Part shown: in pieces, positions 32,858 through 44,699 of the stretch
Layout of the letters: each line of letters starts with the position of its first letter
How positions within the stretch are numbered: position 1 is the stretch's first letter
Assembly: GCA_029204225.1 (NCBI GenBank)
Contig: CM055094.1
Coordinates: forward strand, 67,232,536-67,296,535
DNA from: Diphasiastrum complanatum
Taxonomy: Eukaryota > Streptophyta > Lycopodiopsida > Lycopodiales > Lycopodiaceae
Direction of reading: 5' to 3'
Length of the DNA: 64,000 nt
Made by a program: the position numbers and the translations under genes
Notes under the pieces: generated by a model
What the model was told of the DNA's origin: nothing
The model's input: only the letters and a program-made list of their open reading frames with translations
Database searches by the model: none

Positions 32858-34030
32858 CATATCGCTTCTTGATTGTTGAAGAGGTAGCAATGGCATATGC
32901 CTTGCAGCTTCCGGGAGTTTTCTTAAAGGTCTCTGTTTCTCATGTAAAAATCCTATTTGTGTAGGAAAGATACAAACAGCATTAAGCCAAAATAAGGAGT
33001 GCTTTTGGCATTTTTTTTTGAAGAATAGAGGGTAGAAGATTCCCCTTGAATAAGAGATGCCTGTAAATTATCAGTCCAGGAGTTCTACTATATTGCTCTC
33101 CTTTGAATATTGTCAGTTGCTGATGTTGAGTTACCGGTCTCCAATTCTCCTTTTCTGAAGCATTGTTAGCTTAACATCAATATCTGACATTCTTCTCATT
33201 AACTCTGCATGCTAACCTTTATCAATTCATCTTATGACTCCTAAAAACCAGCTCAGATTTTATGGGCTCAAGAAACAGCAAAGGTAATGATTCTACGTGA
33301 GCGAGTGCACTTTGAGGTTTATTCTCTCTAGACTCTAAAAGGGCACTACAAGGAAAGCCACAAATGAGAGCGAACCTCATTGCATTTTTAAAACAATAAG
33401 TGTTTTGCTTATGCGTGCTCAATTCAAGGACTTGACCATGAATAGTTGACCAAATATTATAGAGATGATAGCTTCTTGGTTGCTGTGAAACGTAATCTCT
33501 GCTTTGAACATCTCAGAAATTACTATTCGATTTACATTTGACATCTTGGTCAAAATGTCAACATTATTGGTAGTTAACTAGTTCCTTGGTACCTATCTGA
33601 TAGGGAGTTTCATTAATGGTTCCTAATTATAATGCTAATATGAGGGTTGTTGTTCTCCTACTCTGTGTGTGTGCTTTTTTTTTATTATGCAATTGCCAAC
33701 TTAGACTCTAGGCCTCAATAGGGCCAAGTACCATATCTCTCAATGAGTTGCCATGTGTCAAATTAATGAGGTGTCTTGAATCAAGGGATAATCTAAGGAG
33801 CTGATTTTGGAGTAGTGGCTAGAAGTAGACCTAATTCACCTAGTCTCTTATCTGCCTCGAATTCCATCATAGTGAGAAAGTAGAAGATCAAGCTTGTGTA
33901 AGCTTCTTGGTTGTATTGAGCTTGTTTGATAGTTATGCTTTGTACTCACATCTTTCATGTACTTAGCCTTTGGCTAATCATCTATGCAAGTGATAGCATA
34001 TTGTTCTTTTGGATTTGAATCATTTTGGAT
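32858..34030. other. 3' flank of the ATXR5/6-like gene; no further gene
   Basis: The first few hundred bases should hold the 3' UTR (possible polyadenylation area near 32,990-33,070, aagccaaaataagg). The remainder is AT-rich DNA without a recognised feature. Confidence 0.4.
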
Positions 34031-34687
34031 ACATATGGTGTCATGCCCATGATTGGTCTCGGGTAGCGTGTCCACACTAGGGACCAATAGACCAACAACC
34101 CGTAAGTTAATTGTGACTACAAGGGAATTGGGGCCCTTATGTGTATATGGTCATAATTAATGGTTGTAGGCCTAAACACTTGATAATGGATTGGTATGGG
34201 TCTATCAGTGAGTCATTGGGAAACTGGATGACGTGGCCCAGATAGGCTGCAGAGGTGTCGTCCAGTGAGGTGTCACAGTGCACTACTAGTGGTGCATGGG
34301 CCTTGGAGGGTATAAGTATACCTATTGGGCTCTCACTAGTGTATGCTTGATAGCATGACAAGTGGCAGAATGTTGCTGGTGTGATGTCTCATTCCTCTCT
34401 GAGTGATTGATCCATAGCTTGGGGGCTAGATCCGTTCGATCTAGGTTTGGTTGGGTTGGTTTGTTCACCATCAGGTTCCCTTGTGTTGCTTGTGACTGGC
34501 ATGCTTAGAATAGGATCCTTGGATTGAGGACTTTATATATGGTGTATTGGAATTTGAGAGCATCTCCATTGTGTTTCATTTCATCTAAAGATTCATGTTG
34601 CTTTATGTTAGTAGCTTGTTGTGTGCCAATGTTTCTACAAATGGTCTTGGCGACTCCTTGATGAAATTTTCATGTGGTATTAGAACC
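34030..34687 (+). repeat. LTR end with primer-binding site of an unidentified LTR element
   Basis: TGGTATTAGAACC at 34,675-34,687 is a two-mismatch version of the initiator tRNA-Met primer-binding site. It lies two bases after a CA that could end an LTR at 34,672. The preceding 640 bases are less AT-rich than the neighbourhood and contain TATA-like sequences (gggtataagtatacc near 34,310; ttatatatgg near 34,532), as in an LTR. The left border (near tggtgtcatgcc, about 34,037) is a guess. No matching 3' LTR was found. Confidence 0.4.
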
Positions 34688-34689
34688 TT

Positions 34690-36610
34690 GGTTGGCTATA
34701 ATCCCATGTTCATATCTCGGGAGTATGCAAGAGACCAAAGATTGAAAAAACTGGGATCAAAGATTTTATCATTTTGGCTCAAGGTAGCAAATTTTGCTTA
34801 TTGAATAATCTTGGCTATTGTTGGATCAATGGCTAGTATTGCTAGATCCACTTTTCACTTGTTGTTGCAGGCTTTTTTGGAGGTGATTTGGAGGCATTTT
34901 GCTTATTGAAATAAAGTGGTAGTGGGAGATAGTCACCCTCTTCAAAGGTGGCTGAAAATCAATGTTTTGACATTGTCTTGAAATTATCACTATATTAATG
35001 ACCATCTAACAAGATCAACTACTCATATTGGACTAAATCACAATCATTTGGAGTACTTAAACTTCTAAACTAACATTAGGTCATGAAGACATTTGAGATC
35101 TCGTCCACCATTTTGACTAAGATTGCTCAAGTTTTAGTGGTAATATTTGCACTAGTTCAAGCTGCTTGTTTTCACATGTGTAAAAGATTTCTAGGAGTTG
35201 TTTTCATTCAATGTTGAGCTTAGGACCATTTTTCATTGGTTATGAAGATATTAAGATCATAGATTTACCATGATAGTGAAATTGTAAGTTTAGGTACAAT
35301 ATGTGCCCTATTTTTCAAGTAGGATAGAGGTTGAGTAGAAATTTGCAATCAACTACATATACATCTTGTTGATTTTTAGATTATATCAAATATATCATTT
35401 TGACACTCAGTAGCATCGGATCAAATTGCAATTGATTTCATTTTGTTTCAATCATGTTTGATAAAATTTATTTATGTAAATTCATTATTTTAAAGAATAA
35501 AAGTTTACTTTTGAAAATTTATGATAGATTGTCAACTTCCAATTATTCCATTTGGAAAGAGGGTAATATCCAATGGATATTGTATTAGGGGTAGAGGCTA
35601 CACCTTAAGCACAAGAGCGTGCAAAGTTTGTTAGAAAATCTAGACTAGCTTTTCATATTATCAACATGAATGTATCTAATGATAATCTCAAGAAGATTAG
35701 GATAGCTACAATCTCCAAAGATACTTGGAGAACACTCTAAAGAACTTGTGAATCCAAAAATATTTCTAACTTGTTGACTTTATGGGGCCCAAATCGATCA
35801 GAATCGATCAAAGTTATCAGCTTGATGATGAACTTGCTCATTTTAATGTACTTACAATAAATTCTTATAATAGTGAGCTAGATTGTATTGGTGATGCTAA
35901 TATCAAAAAGTCTTTTTAAAAGATATCCAAGAAAAACACCTTTCATTCAAGACATACATGAGTAAAGCTCAAAAATCAAAGTCATATGACCTCTCAAAAA
36001 GACGATTCAATAGGTACTTGCAAAATGTACGTGTGCATGCTTCTTTCCAAAGGATGGTTTGCTATACCATTATAGAGTCAATACTACGACCCATGGTATT
36101 TAAAGACAGTCCTTTCAAGAGTAATTGAAATACACTCTCCGTCTTCTCCCTTCATAGAGTTTTCGACATTAACATTAGTAAATACTTGTCATTAAGAAAT
36201 CAGAATATCGAGTTTAGATAGTGACAATGTTTTATCTCAAAATATTGTAAGAGTGGTAGTGGTTAGGTTTTCCATTGAATCCCACAAGATTTCAAACGAT
36301 ATTGTACTATGTATTTTAAGTCTCACAGGTTATGCATATGTGAAATATGCTATGATATTGAAACTCCGAGATTTATTTCCAAAGGAAAGTTATATCACCA
36401 AGAAATTCACTAACCATTGGTGAAATAGATCTCTTTAGCAAAGCACAATGTCTGTTCCACTAGGTATCACTCATGATATTTTTTTCATTAGAGAAATCTT
36501 CACTCTTTAGGGTTATGACTCATAAGTATTTAGCATTAAAAGGCAATGATGCATAGGGTCTCCAAAGACTCTTCAAATTCATTAGTAGAGTTTTAACGAG
36601 GGCTTTGCTT
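34690..36610. other. AT-rich, possibly decayed interior of the LTR element to the left
   Basis: No open frame longer than about 70 codons and no recognisable Gag or Pol motif. If the primer-binding site at 34,675 is real, this is where Gag would have been. Confidence 0.3.
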
Positions 36611-36614
36611 AATC

Positions 36615-36757
36615 TCAGCACCTGTGCACTTCTTGCACCATGTCAAGGGGTGCATCAAGGGCTGAGAATCAAGGTAAAAGCTTTGTATAAGTTTTACCTT
36701 GATTCTTAGCCCTTGATGCACTCCCTGACATGGTGCAGGGAGTGCACACGGTGCTGA
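36615..36757. repeat. 143-bp foldback (long imperfect hairpin, MITE-like)
   Basis: TCAGCACC at the left is mirrored by GGTGCTGA at the right. The arms are complementary over about 64 bases each with a few mismatches: left ...gggctgagaatcaaggtaaaa, right ttttaccttgattcttagccc... The loop is about 12 bases (gctttgtataag). No target-site duplication is obvious. It could be a foldback MITE or, if transcribed, a small-RNA precursor. Confidence 0.85.
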
Positions 36758-37374
36758 AAATAAGTGAAGGTTTTAACAAGCTACTTCCAACTGAAGATGT
36801 TTTCATAAAAAGACTCACGCCATGTTTTACCAAAAGTTTAGTTCATAAAGAGAAGACCGTACCTTGAATCTTCACAAGGCACTCGTACTTTTGACTTTGG
36901 AAGATAATTATGAGATCGGAATTTGCCTTTTGAAATTCTCGATTTTGGAAAAGGTTTTGCTTGCTCAATGGCTAAGGAACATTGGGCTTGATTCGACATT
37001 GCTCAATAACATAACTCATACTCAGTGATTCAGTTGGTTAGAAAAGCTTGCATTCTAGTCCACGGAAGTGTGTCGACAACAATGTGTATTAGACCATGTA
37101 AATGTAATTTCTGACAAAGGCCTCTTGCCTCATAGAATGCACCCTACACTAGAAGAGATAGGGCTCTCTCTTTCTTAGTGCATCCATATATGTCTAGATA
37201 GAGAGAATGTTGGACTTCTGAGAGCACAAGCCTCAAATAGGCGACTAGTAATGAAAGTGCACCCTCCAACAGCGATGGCCTTCCTCTGTCAGTGGGCAGT
37301 GGTGGGCCCATCAATGGTTCTGACAGCAGAGATAGACATGCACCTAGGCAGCGATGGAGCAGGATCTTCTTTAG

Positions 37375-37600
37375 GCTCTTTGAGCTCAGATTTATGTGAT
37401 TTAGAACAGTAGGGTTAATGATGGACATCTTCTCTCTTTTTGGATCGGAATCAACAGCAGGGTCAGCTATGGACCTCTTCCCTTTTTGAGATCAGAATCA
37501 ACAAAATGGTCAGCGATGGAGCAGGAGGCTCATTGGCTCTCTTTTTGACTTAGAATTATCAGCAAGGTCAGCAGGCTCATTGGCTCTCTATTTGACTGAT
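37375..37600. repeat. degenerate minisatellite, unit about 50-60 bp
   Basis: About four diverged units follow the pattern 'ctcttt...ga(t/c)(t/c)(a/g)gaat(c/t)a(a/t)cagcaaggtcagc...atgga...ggctcattgg'. The phrase 'caggctcattggctctct' occurs twice exactly or nearly so. No function is apparent. Confidence 0.6.
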
Positions 37601-37811
37601 AAATGTATGATTCCCAGAATGCATTGGATAGCAGATTGTCTACTTCACATTTCTGTATTGGAATTGTTATGAGATGAGCCCATGTTTGAGTGTTGGACAA
37701 TAGTGCAGCATTTCTTCTTTCTAAGCACTGATTTTGCAAAATCCATGCTTCCCAAAATGCACTAGACAACAAGTCATTTATTTCATTCTTCTTAGCAATG
37801 AGGTTAGCCAA
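37530..37811 (-). other. open frame with internal duplication, unknown
   Basis: A 93-codon minus frame has two related segments, KKNEINDLLSSAFWEAWI and QKCEVDNLLSNAFWESYI, about 43 codons apart. The underlying DNA (37,737-37,800 and 37,607-37,670) is a diverged direct duplication. The C-terminal part overlaps the minisatellite. It may be a remnant of a repetitive coding sequence; no family was recognised. Confidence 0.35.
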
Positions 37812-37859
37812 TAATTTGGTCTCTGGAGGGTGAAATCCAATAGAGGTTTAGATGTCACC

Positions 37860-38810
37860 TTTGACCTATAGAATTGGAAAAATCCATGGCAATCGCAGTG
37901 ATGCTTCATAACTCAGAACTGACTTTACACAAAAAAGAATCTTAAAATGAGACTGCATTACTAAGAATGGGATTGTACTGTCCATAACTTAATGACTGAT
38001 GTGGGATGGTGACCATTATCTTCTCTCAATGGCTTACTTAGGTAGGAATTGAACAATAGACAACAAAACATGAAGTAACATAGATGTGGTAACCAATAGC
38101 AAGCAGTGTGTTGAACAATCTCCCACCATCGCTCTCAAGCAGCTCTCTATAGCCTCTCTTCACCACTTAAACTGGATGTCTCTCTTAGTGAGAATTCAGT
38201 AATCTCATCCTACACAAGCTCACTCAATAATGGAATGGACCCTATTACTCACATTCCCTTGAACTAAGGTTGGTGAGCTCTCTCAAATAAAACACATTGT
38301 GAGAGAAGATGTTTTCCATGATCTCTTTCATCCTCCAAGATCACTCCCAAGAAAAGAATAAAATGCAATCTCAACAATCTCTCATACTTAAGTGGATGAA
38401 TTTCTAAAAGGATTCCATGATGAGTGTTACGTCCTTATCCGATTTAGAGGATTTAGGATACTCCTTGATGTGGATATTCGGTACTCTAGTGTATGAGTTT
38501 ATTAGTTAGGCCTTGCCATTTCGGACAAGGCCAAAAATTGTAATTAATAATCTTGTGAGGGCCCCGACATACCCATTAGAAAATGTGGAGCTAGTGCATG
38601 GTGTCTGATGACTTTTATACATGTAAAAGATATAAAAAGCAATCGGGTTGGATTTGGGATTTTATAGGAAATATTCCTAGGCCCTAGGGGTTAGATTTTG
38701 GTGAATTTACGGTTAGATTTTGATGATTTGAGTGATTTTGATTGGAATTCCTACTTGTAATCACTTGTGATTGATGAGTAGGAAAGGGGATATAGTACTG
38801 CTAAGATTCA
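37860..38810. other. intergenic; possible LTR-like stretch at 38,437-38,770
   Basis: From 38,437 (tgttacgtccttatcc) the sequence has a moderately GC-rich start, a TATA-like gatataaaaag at 38,628 and a T/A-rich tail before the (TA)n tract. This could be a decayed LTR, but neither its end nor a partner was found. The rest holds nothing recognised. Confidence 0.3.
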
Positions 38811-38812
38811 TT

Positions 38813-38815
<3 letters not shown>

Positions 38816-38865
<50 letters not shown>
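38816..38865. repeat. (TA)n microsatellite, about 50 bp
   Basis: Uninterrupted at/ta dinucleotides. The apparent Tyr-Ile open frames over it are artefacts. Confidence 0.97.
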
Positions 38866-38867
<2 letters not shown>

Positions 38868-38999
38868 TTCTCGCACAAGAATTTTCCTTTGGAATCACTA
38901 ATGTCACATACCACCACCTTTCTTCCAAAAAGATTCCTTGGTTCCAGATCTGTTCACCAAAGACTAAAAAAACTCAACTGGTTATCTTATACTTCACAT

Positions 39000-39091
39000 A
39001 GGCACTTCCAAGAGAAAACAATTATTATGACACTTTATAGCCAATAGGCACTTCTAGGAAAAAACAATTATTATGACACTTTATAGCCATC
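39000..39091 (+). repeat. 46-bp tandem duplication
   Basis: Two adjacent copies of aggcactt(c/t)(c/t)a...aaaacaattattatgacac with tttatagccat; they differ at a few positions. Confidence 0.85.
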
Positions 39092-40943
39092 ATTAATGGA
39101 TACCAAAAATCCACTATTGAACTAGCAAATGGAATGACAACCAAATTCATGGCTTTTCCATCACATTATTAACCTTCACTAGTTAGTAATCTTCATCTCA
39201 GTGATTGAGAGTGATAAACTTTGGGGATAAATCATTTTTATACTAACATATTTCCAACGTGATCTAGGTTTTATAAGTCCACCTCCTTCAATAGCTATTT
39301 CCCCTCAAAATCTATAGTTAACTCGTGGCATGAAGGGATTTTCATGAAATAATATTTCTATCAACAATTTCTTTAAAGATTCTTGTATGGGATGATTCAA
39401 CTGCATGTAATATGCAAATGTTTTAGGGATTACACAATAATCCTATTGTATAATACAATTCCATACTCAAATTACTAATTTCGATGTCTAGTTCTTCTTC
39501 CTCTCTTAGGAATTTTGATTTCTCAAAAATTTTGAAGTTTTTGCAGGGATAAAGTGAATCCTTTTTGACATTTAGTCATAATTCATCCAAGGTCTCATTC
39601 TCAAATTTGCTCTTCACTATTTCACTCTCTTGCCTTTTCAAACATGATTTGATCAGGAGATCACAATGAGGAGAGAGTTAATTTCCTAAGTTTCTTGTAA
39701 GACCTAAGCTTCGTAAATCATTTCCATTACTCACCAATAGTACCATAGTAATTGATAAAATAGATACAAATGGTTACACCACATTGGAGTAATTTCACAA
39801 AGGAATATCAAACTGTTTCCAGTATTATTAAATTCTTATTTTAGAAAAATTATTAGAATTCTAGCTAATATATATTCTTAACATATCTATCCAATAACTA
39901 CCTTTTGTATAGACTAAAGTTAAAAAATTGATAAAGTCATAACCACTTGATTCAATGTCAATTTTCTAAGTAGTCAAGAATTATTCTCCATAAAATAATG
40001 GAGCATGAACCATATTCGCTTTTAAGATATTAAATCATATTTTTGTGGATACATTATAGGTTTGATAATTCAAAAAATTCAAATTATAAAATAGCAAAAA
40101 TATCTTAACACATTTGAGAACCAAATTTTTAGTAAAAACATTATTTCATAATATATTTTGTAGTCTCCCAAAGTAGCATGCGGACTTGCTAAGTGAAATA
40201 CTAGAATTCTTTTTATAGCCTTCCAAGACAACACGCTGGTGTACTAAGTGAAAAACAAGAAAAGATGACACATCGCACTAGGCGAATCAACTTGATTTTT
40301 TTTTTTCCTGGGATGATTCGCTTAGCAAATCGGTGTGCCATCTTTGGAGGTTACAAAAAAAAAATTTCATTTCAATTTTTTTTAGTTAGGAATTTCATTA
40401 TGGGATTTTTGACTATGTACCAAACCACAATTCTTAATAATAAACATTCAAGTAGTTGCATAAAAAAGGTAGCACACCATGTGCTATGTTTTTATTGAAT
40501 CATGGCAAGAAGTAAACTTGCAAAACTTGCAAAATGCCAAGGCCCCATAACCAGAAAATTTGAAACAAATTTTATTGTTCATCAATCATATTGGTTCCAA
40601 ACAACATCTTAGTTTTTGAACTCGAAAATAGTGTTGGGTATGCATGCAAATTCAGACAAGTGAAAATTGAGCTTATATTTTTACACTATCTTATAGAATC
40701 GACTTCCACTAACAATTTTAATAGTCTACATGGAAGAAATAAAATTGTATTCAAATGGATTAGTTTTTTCACCATCAATTCATAAATATACATTTTAAAT
40801 GCATTAGAGATTAAAAAATTTAATCTCATATGAGTTTCGAAATTTTCGAAAACTCAATTTTTTTTTTCATACTTAGTGTAAACATGCATGCAAAGTTTTT
40901 AGCCTTTTGGAAATACATCATAAACATTGTACAAATAATCTCA

Positions 40944-41007
40944 GGTCCATGCATACAAAACTCATATGCATCAAAGGTCCATGCATACAAAACTCATATG
41001 CATCAAA
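40944..41007 (+). repeat. 32-bp tandem duplication
   Basis: ggtccatgcatacaaaactc atatgcatcaaa occurs twice without change. Confidence 0.9.
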
Positions 41008-41626
41008 GTTCTGCAAATTTTTTTTTCGTAAAATTGCCAAAACTTCAAACAAACATAACTTTGTCATTTTTGAATGGAATCATGCACTATAAAGCTAGGC
41101 CTAGGTCATTTTTGTGTCCACTAAATGACTACCACATCATCATTGGTCATACTATTCACACGTGCGAGTAGTCATCAAACAAGAAAACAATTTCATGTTG
41201 AAAGTGATAAAAGTTACAAAAACCATCATTATTGTTTGCATGGCTCAAAAGAGAGGTTAACACTAGAGTCGTCACAAAATGCTCACAAAAGTGTGCATTT
41301 CAAGCACTTATTCAAAAAACCATATCTCATAAACTATGATGAATCACATCAAATCTTTTCACATGTGTGATTTTCATATATACATTTATCGACTGTTTTC
41401 TTGATATCATTATCAATTTGACTCAGATCGGATGACTTTTCAGAATCACTCTCTAAATAGTCTAGATCTATATCCATTGAACAACTAGACATCACAAGTC
41501 TATCAAGAATTTTCATCATCTGCGCCTTTCCTTGATTGGTGTTTTTTGATGGAAAAGTTTCATGGTAGGATAGGTAGTGAGAATTCAATGCCAAAAATTG
41601 GTTCAAGAAAAAGACACGTTTCTGAC

Positions 41627-41670
41627 AATATAGAGTATCAAAATCTAGACAAATAGAGTATCAAAATCTA
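41627..41670 (+). repeat. 22-bp tandem duplication
   Basis: The unit 'agagtatcaaaatctag' with acaaat occurs twice in a row; the right copy then diverges. Confidence 0.75.
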
Positions 41671-43204
41671 GCTTGAATTGATAAACGACAAAGTATGAGA
41701 GAAGCAAAATGGCATGGATCTCTTCGTATAAGTATAACGGAGGTCTTAATATGATTGATATAGGTATGCTAGGTAGCATCTATTCTCCAACAATGTTGGA
41801 GACAACACTGAAATACATTGTTTATTTAAAGCCACAATGAACTCTTTGCAGTGGCTTTGTCAGAAAGAATTGACACTTTCTATGATCAATTACTAGCTTT
41901 TAACAGTTTCACAGTAGCCAGTGATTAACGTTAATCTTATGAGAGCAAGAATAACTTAGAAAAAGATTAAATACTACACAAGAAAGCTTGACAAACTTTA
42001 TTTTGTCTGCTTTACTACCACCCAATTTTAGTGCTCTTGCACTATAATTATCCAATTTTTCCAAGGTCTTTTGGAATGCAATCTGAATGCAATGTTAATA
42101 ATTAAAGACTACCTCCCCCTTTTCGCTCATGCTTTTTTGCTACAATTTACATCAAAAAGTAGATTTCAGTAACTTTGTTTATGAAAGCCCGATAACAATG
42201 AATTTAGCCTCTTGAAAATTTTGAACATTTTGAGACTGAACAACATTGTCAAATTCACAAACAAATGGTCTACAAATTTCAGAATTGATGAAGTTTCGAC
42301 ACGTAAAGGATTTTCTCAAAAGATTCATGTACATTCATGAAGATACTTAAATTTTGCAAAGGATGGCCTTCCTCAAAAAATTATGAATTGGAAATATTTT
42401 ATGAACTTTGAAAGTTACATCACCTTATATGCTTGGGAAAGACCTTCTACTGACCTTTACAACCAACTCAATGATTGTTCAATTATGGGGCTTGGCCTAA
42501 TGACCTTGCCTCAATTTTATGGCCATTCCAAAAGACCAAATATAACTAAAAAGACCATTCCCCAATACAAAAGATAGGAAGTCTCGAAAAATTGACCAAA
42601 GATTCTTTGCGCTTTATATAAACCGTAGGGGTAAAGGTTGAGGTGCAACCTATTAATATGGATTTAAGGGTAGTAAGCATGAGCGTTTTGAGTTTTTTGT
42701 TGAAAGATTGGGAATAAAGTACATGTTGGCTGAAAAACTAGGATAAAGTAAATTTCTATTTTATTGCACATGGATCAATTAATTTTAACAGTAAGCAATT
42801 TAAGTACTTGTTCTTTATAAAGCAATTACGAAATGCATCAAGGGAGTCATCATAAGAGGAAAACAATACCATTAACAGTAGTCCAACAACATACTACAAC
42901 TTCAAAGTGGAAGTTCATCCAAGTATGCATCTCTTGTACAAGTGGGTATTCACAGAAAATGTTAGCAAAGCATCAACTTATTCTCAAACTATGATTATTC
43001 AGCGCAACCATCAAACGATCGTGTAAGGCCAACTATATGAGGACTACAAGTATACATTATATCACAATTTCACAGAAATACTATACTTGATTCAGAAACA
43101 ACTACGTACATAAGATTTTATACTAGTAGCTTGCTTATTATAATAGTGTAGATAGTATCACACAATGGTCATAAATGTTTGATGTGTGCATCAACATCCT
43201 CACA

Positions 43205-44548
43205 CGTTGGTGGGCATCTCGAGCAGTGGACTATAGTGAGGCTTAAAGTTGATTTCGAGTTCATCATTGTCATCATCCAGTACGATGTAACTAGTTACAC
43301 CATCTATGGTTTTGCGAGCGATGTGGATGCCATTTGATTCTAGGTAATAGAATTATGGATGTTGAAGTGGATATTCATTCTCATGAAGAGTTTCATTTGA
43401 ATTTGAAAATACCTAACACATAAAATGTCTAACAAATGAAACTTGTTGACTCATAGAGTTTTTTTTTTTAAAAACTCAAGTAAAACATTTTTAACTATAA
43501 CAATATTAGTCAACATATCAAATAACAGGTAGTAAAAAAATTGAGTCAACTATCATTATTTCCCCAACGTAATATCTTGGTCCAAAGAACAATTTTGGGG
43601 AGAGTAGAATTCGTCTTTTTCCTATAAGTAATGTCATAGATTAAGTTCAGCAGTTTAAGGAAAGTAAGTGGCCTTAATGCTGACTAACTCCCCCTCTAGC
43701 AGTTTTTTACGAACTCTTTTTTTGTAGTGCTAGAGTTCTTTACTTTCAACAGTACCAATATTACTTAATGTTGAACAGTTTTCAGCATTGTTCCATCAAC
43801 TTATTTGGTCTAAACAATGCATCAAGTTTTTGACATACCCAATCAAAGGCCAGTTCTACTTCTTAATTCAGTACCATAGCCAGGTATGAATCAGAATAAT
43901 TGCAGATTTTTTCTTATTTTTCTTCTTCTACTATTTCATCCCCGTCACAAATAAGTGTACCAAGGCAAGTATAATCATTTCTATGTTTATTCTTATAGCG
44001 TAGTACTGAAGTCGCCTATTTTTTGTGATATGTAAGTAATTGTCTGATGAAAATGGGAATTAGTTCAATTTTTTACTTCAGCAACATCATACATAGAATT
44101 CAGCAGATCGGGAAAGTAAATGGCCCTACCACTGGATATATATTCGAAAAAACATTCTACACTCTTTTCGGTAGCAGCAAAGTTCTTATAATTTCAAACA
44201 TTACCAAATTTACTTAACGTAGACCGGTAATTTAACAATTTTTCAGCCTTCTATATATCATATTATTTTGAACAAAAAATGCATCATGTTTTTTTCTACT
44301 CAATGAAAGGTTAGTTCTATTTCATAATTCAGTACCACAGTCAAGTGTGAATCAGAAAAGTTGCAGATTTTTTCCACTACTATTGCATTCCATTCAACAT
44401 TTTTTATAGTAGGTTTTTCGTTAAAAAGCATGTCAGGGCAAGTATCATCCCTTCTTCGTTTCTTCTCATAGCGGAATAACGAAATGGCATATTTTTCTGA
44501 AATGAAAGTAATTGTCACTTGACCTGAAAACAAGATCATTTTTATCAA
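43205..44548 (-). pseudogene. unrecognised coding-like region with tandem-duplicated module
   Basis: Minus frames contain two related modules. The right one (44,300-44,548) is open and reads SEKYAISLFRYEKKRRRDDT, CPDMLFNEK and EKICNFSDSHLTVVLNYEIEL. The left one (about 43,800-44,010) reads LRYKNKHRNDYTCLG, EKICNYSDSYLAMVLN, stop, EVELAFDWVCQKLDALF with two stops. Similarity continues at DNA level on both sides of each module (copies offset by about 455 bases). Further along, 43,415-43,205 gives an open stretch after a possible acceptor: ESNGIHIARKTIDGVTSYIV, then LDDDNDELEINFKPHYSPLL ending at a stop. These may be exons of one decayed gene with a duplicated exon. I do not recognise the family. 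Confidence 0.45.
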
Positions 44549-44699
44549 CTCTCTCTTTTTTGCAAATAATAAGGCTAAATCCTTATTTCTTAAAAAAAAG
44601 CAACCATATTATACTGAGTAGTCTAGAAGTAATCATCATCTTAGTGGCACACTCAATTGTTCCAGAAATGCATGCTGCTACCAAAAAAAGAAAATCTTG

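Larger units (their letters stand above)
39092..43200. other. long AT-rich intergenic stretch, no gene recognised
   Basis: Open frames at 40,830-41,171, 41,349-41,606 (minus, acidic; LDYLESDSEKSSDLSQIDND) and 42,383-42,577 match nothing known. Small tandem duplications occur at 40,944-41,007 and 41,627-41,670. The minus frame at 41,349-41,606 has the most protein-like composition, but no splice or start context supports it. Confidence 0.35.

Noticed and set aside
38771-39047. Open frames encoding Tyr-Ile repeats
   Set aside because: Caused by the (TA)n microsatellite.
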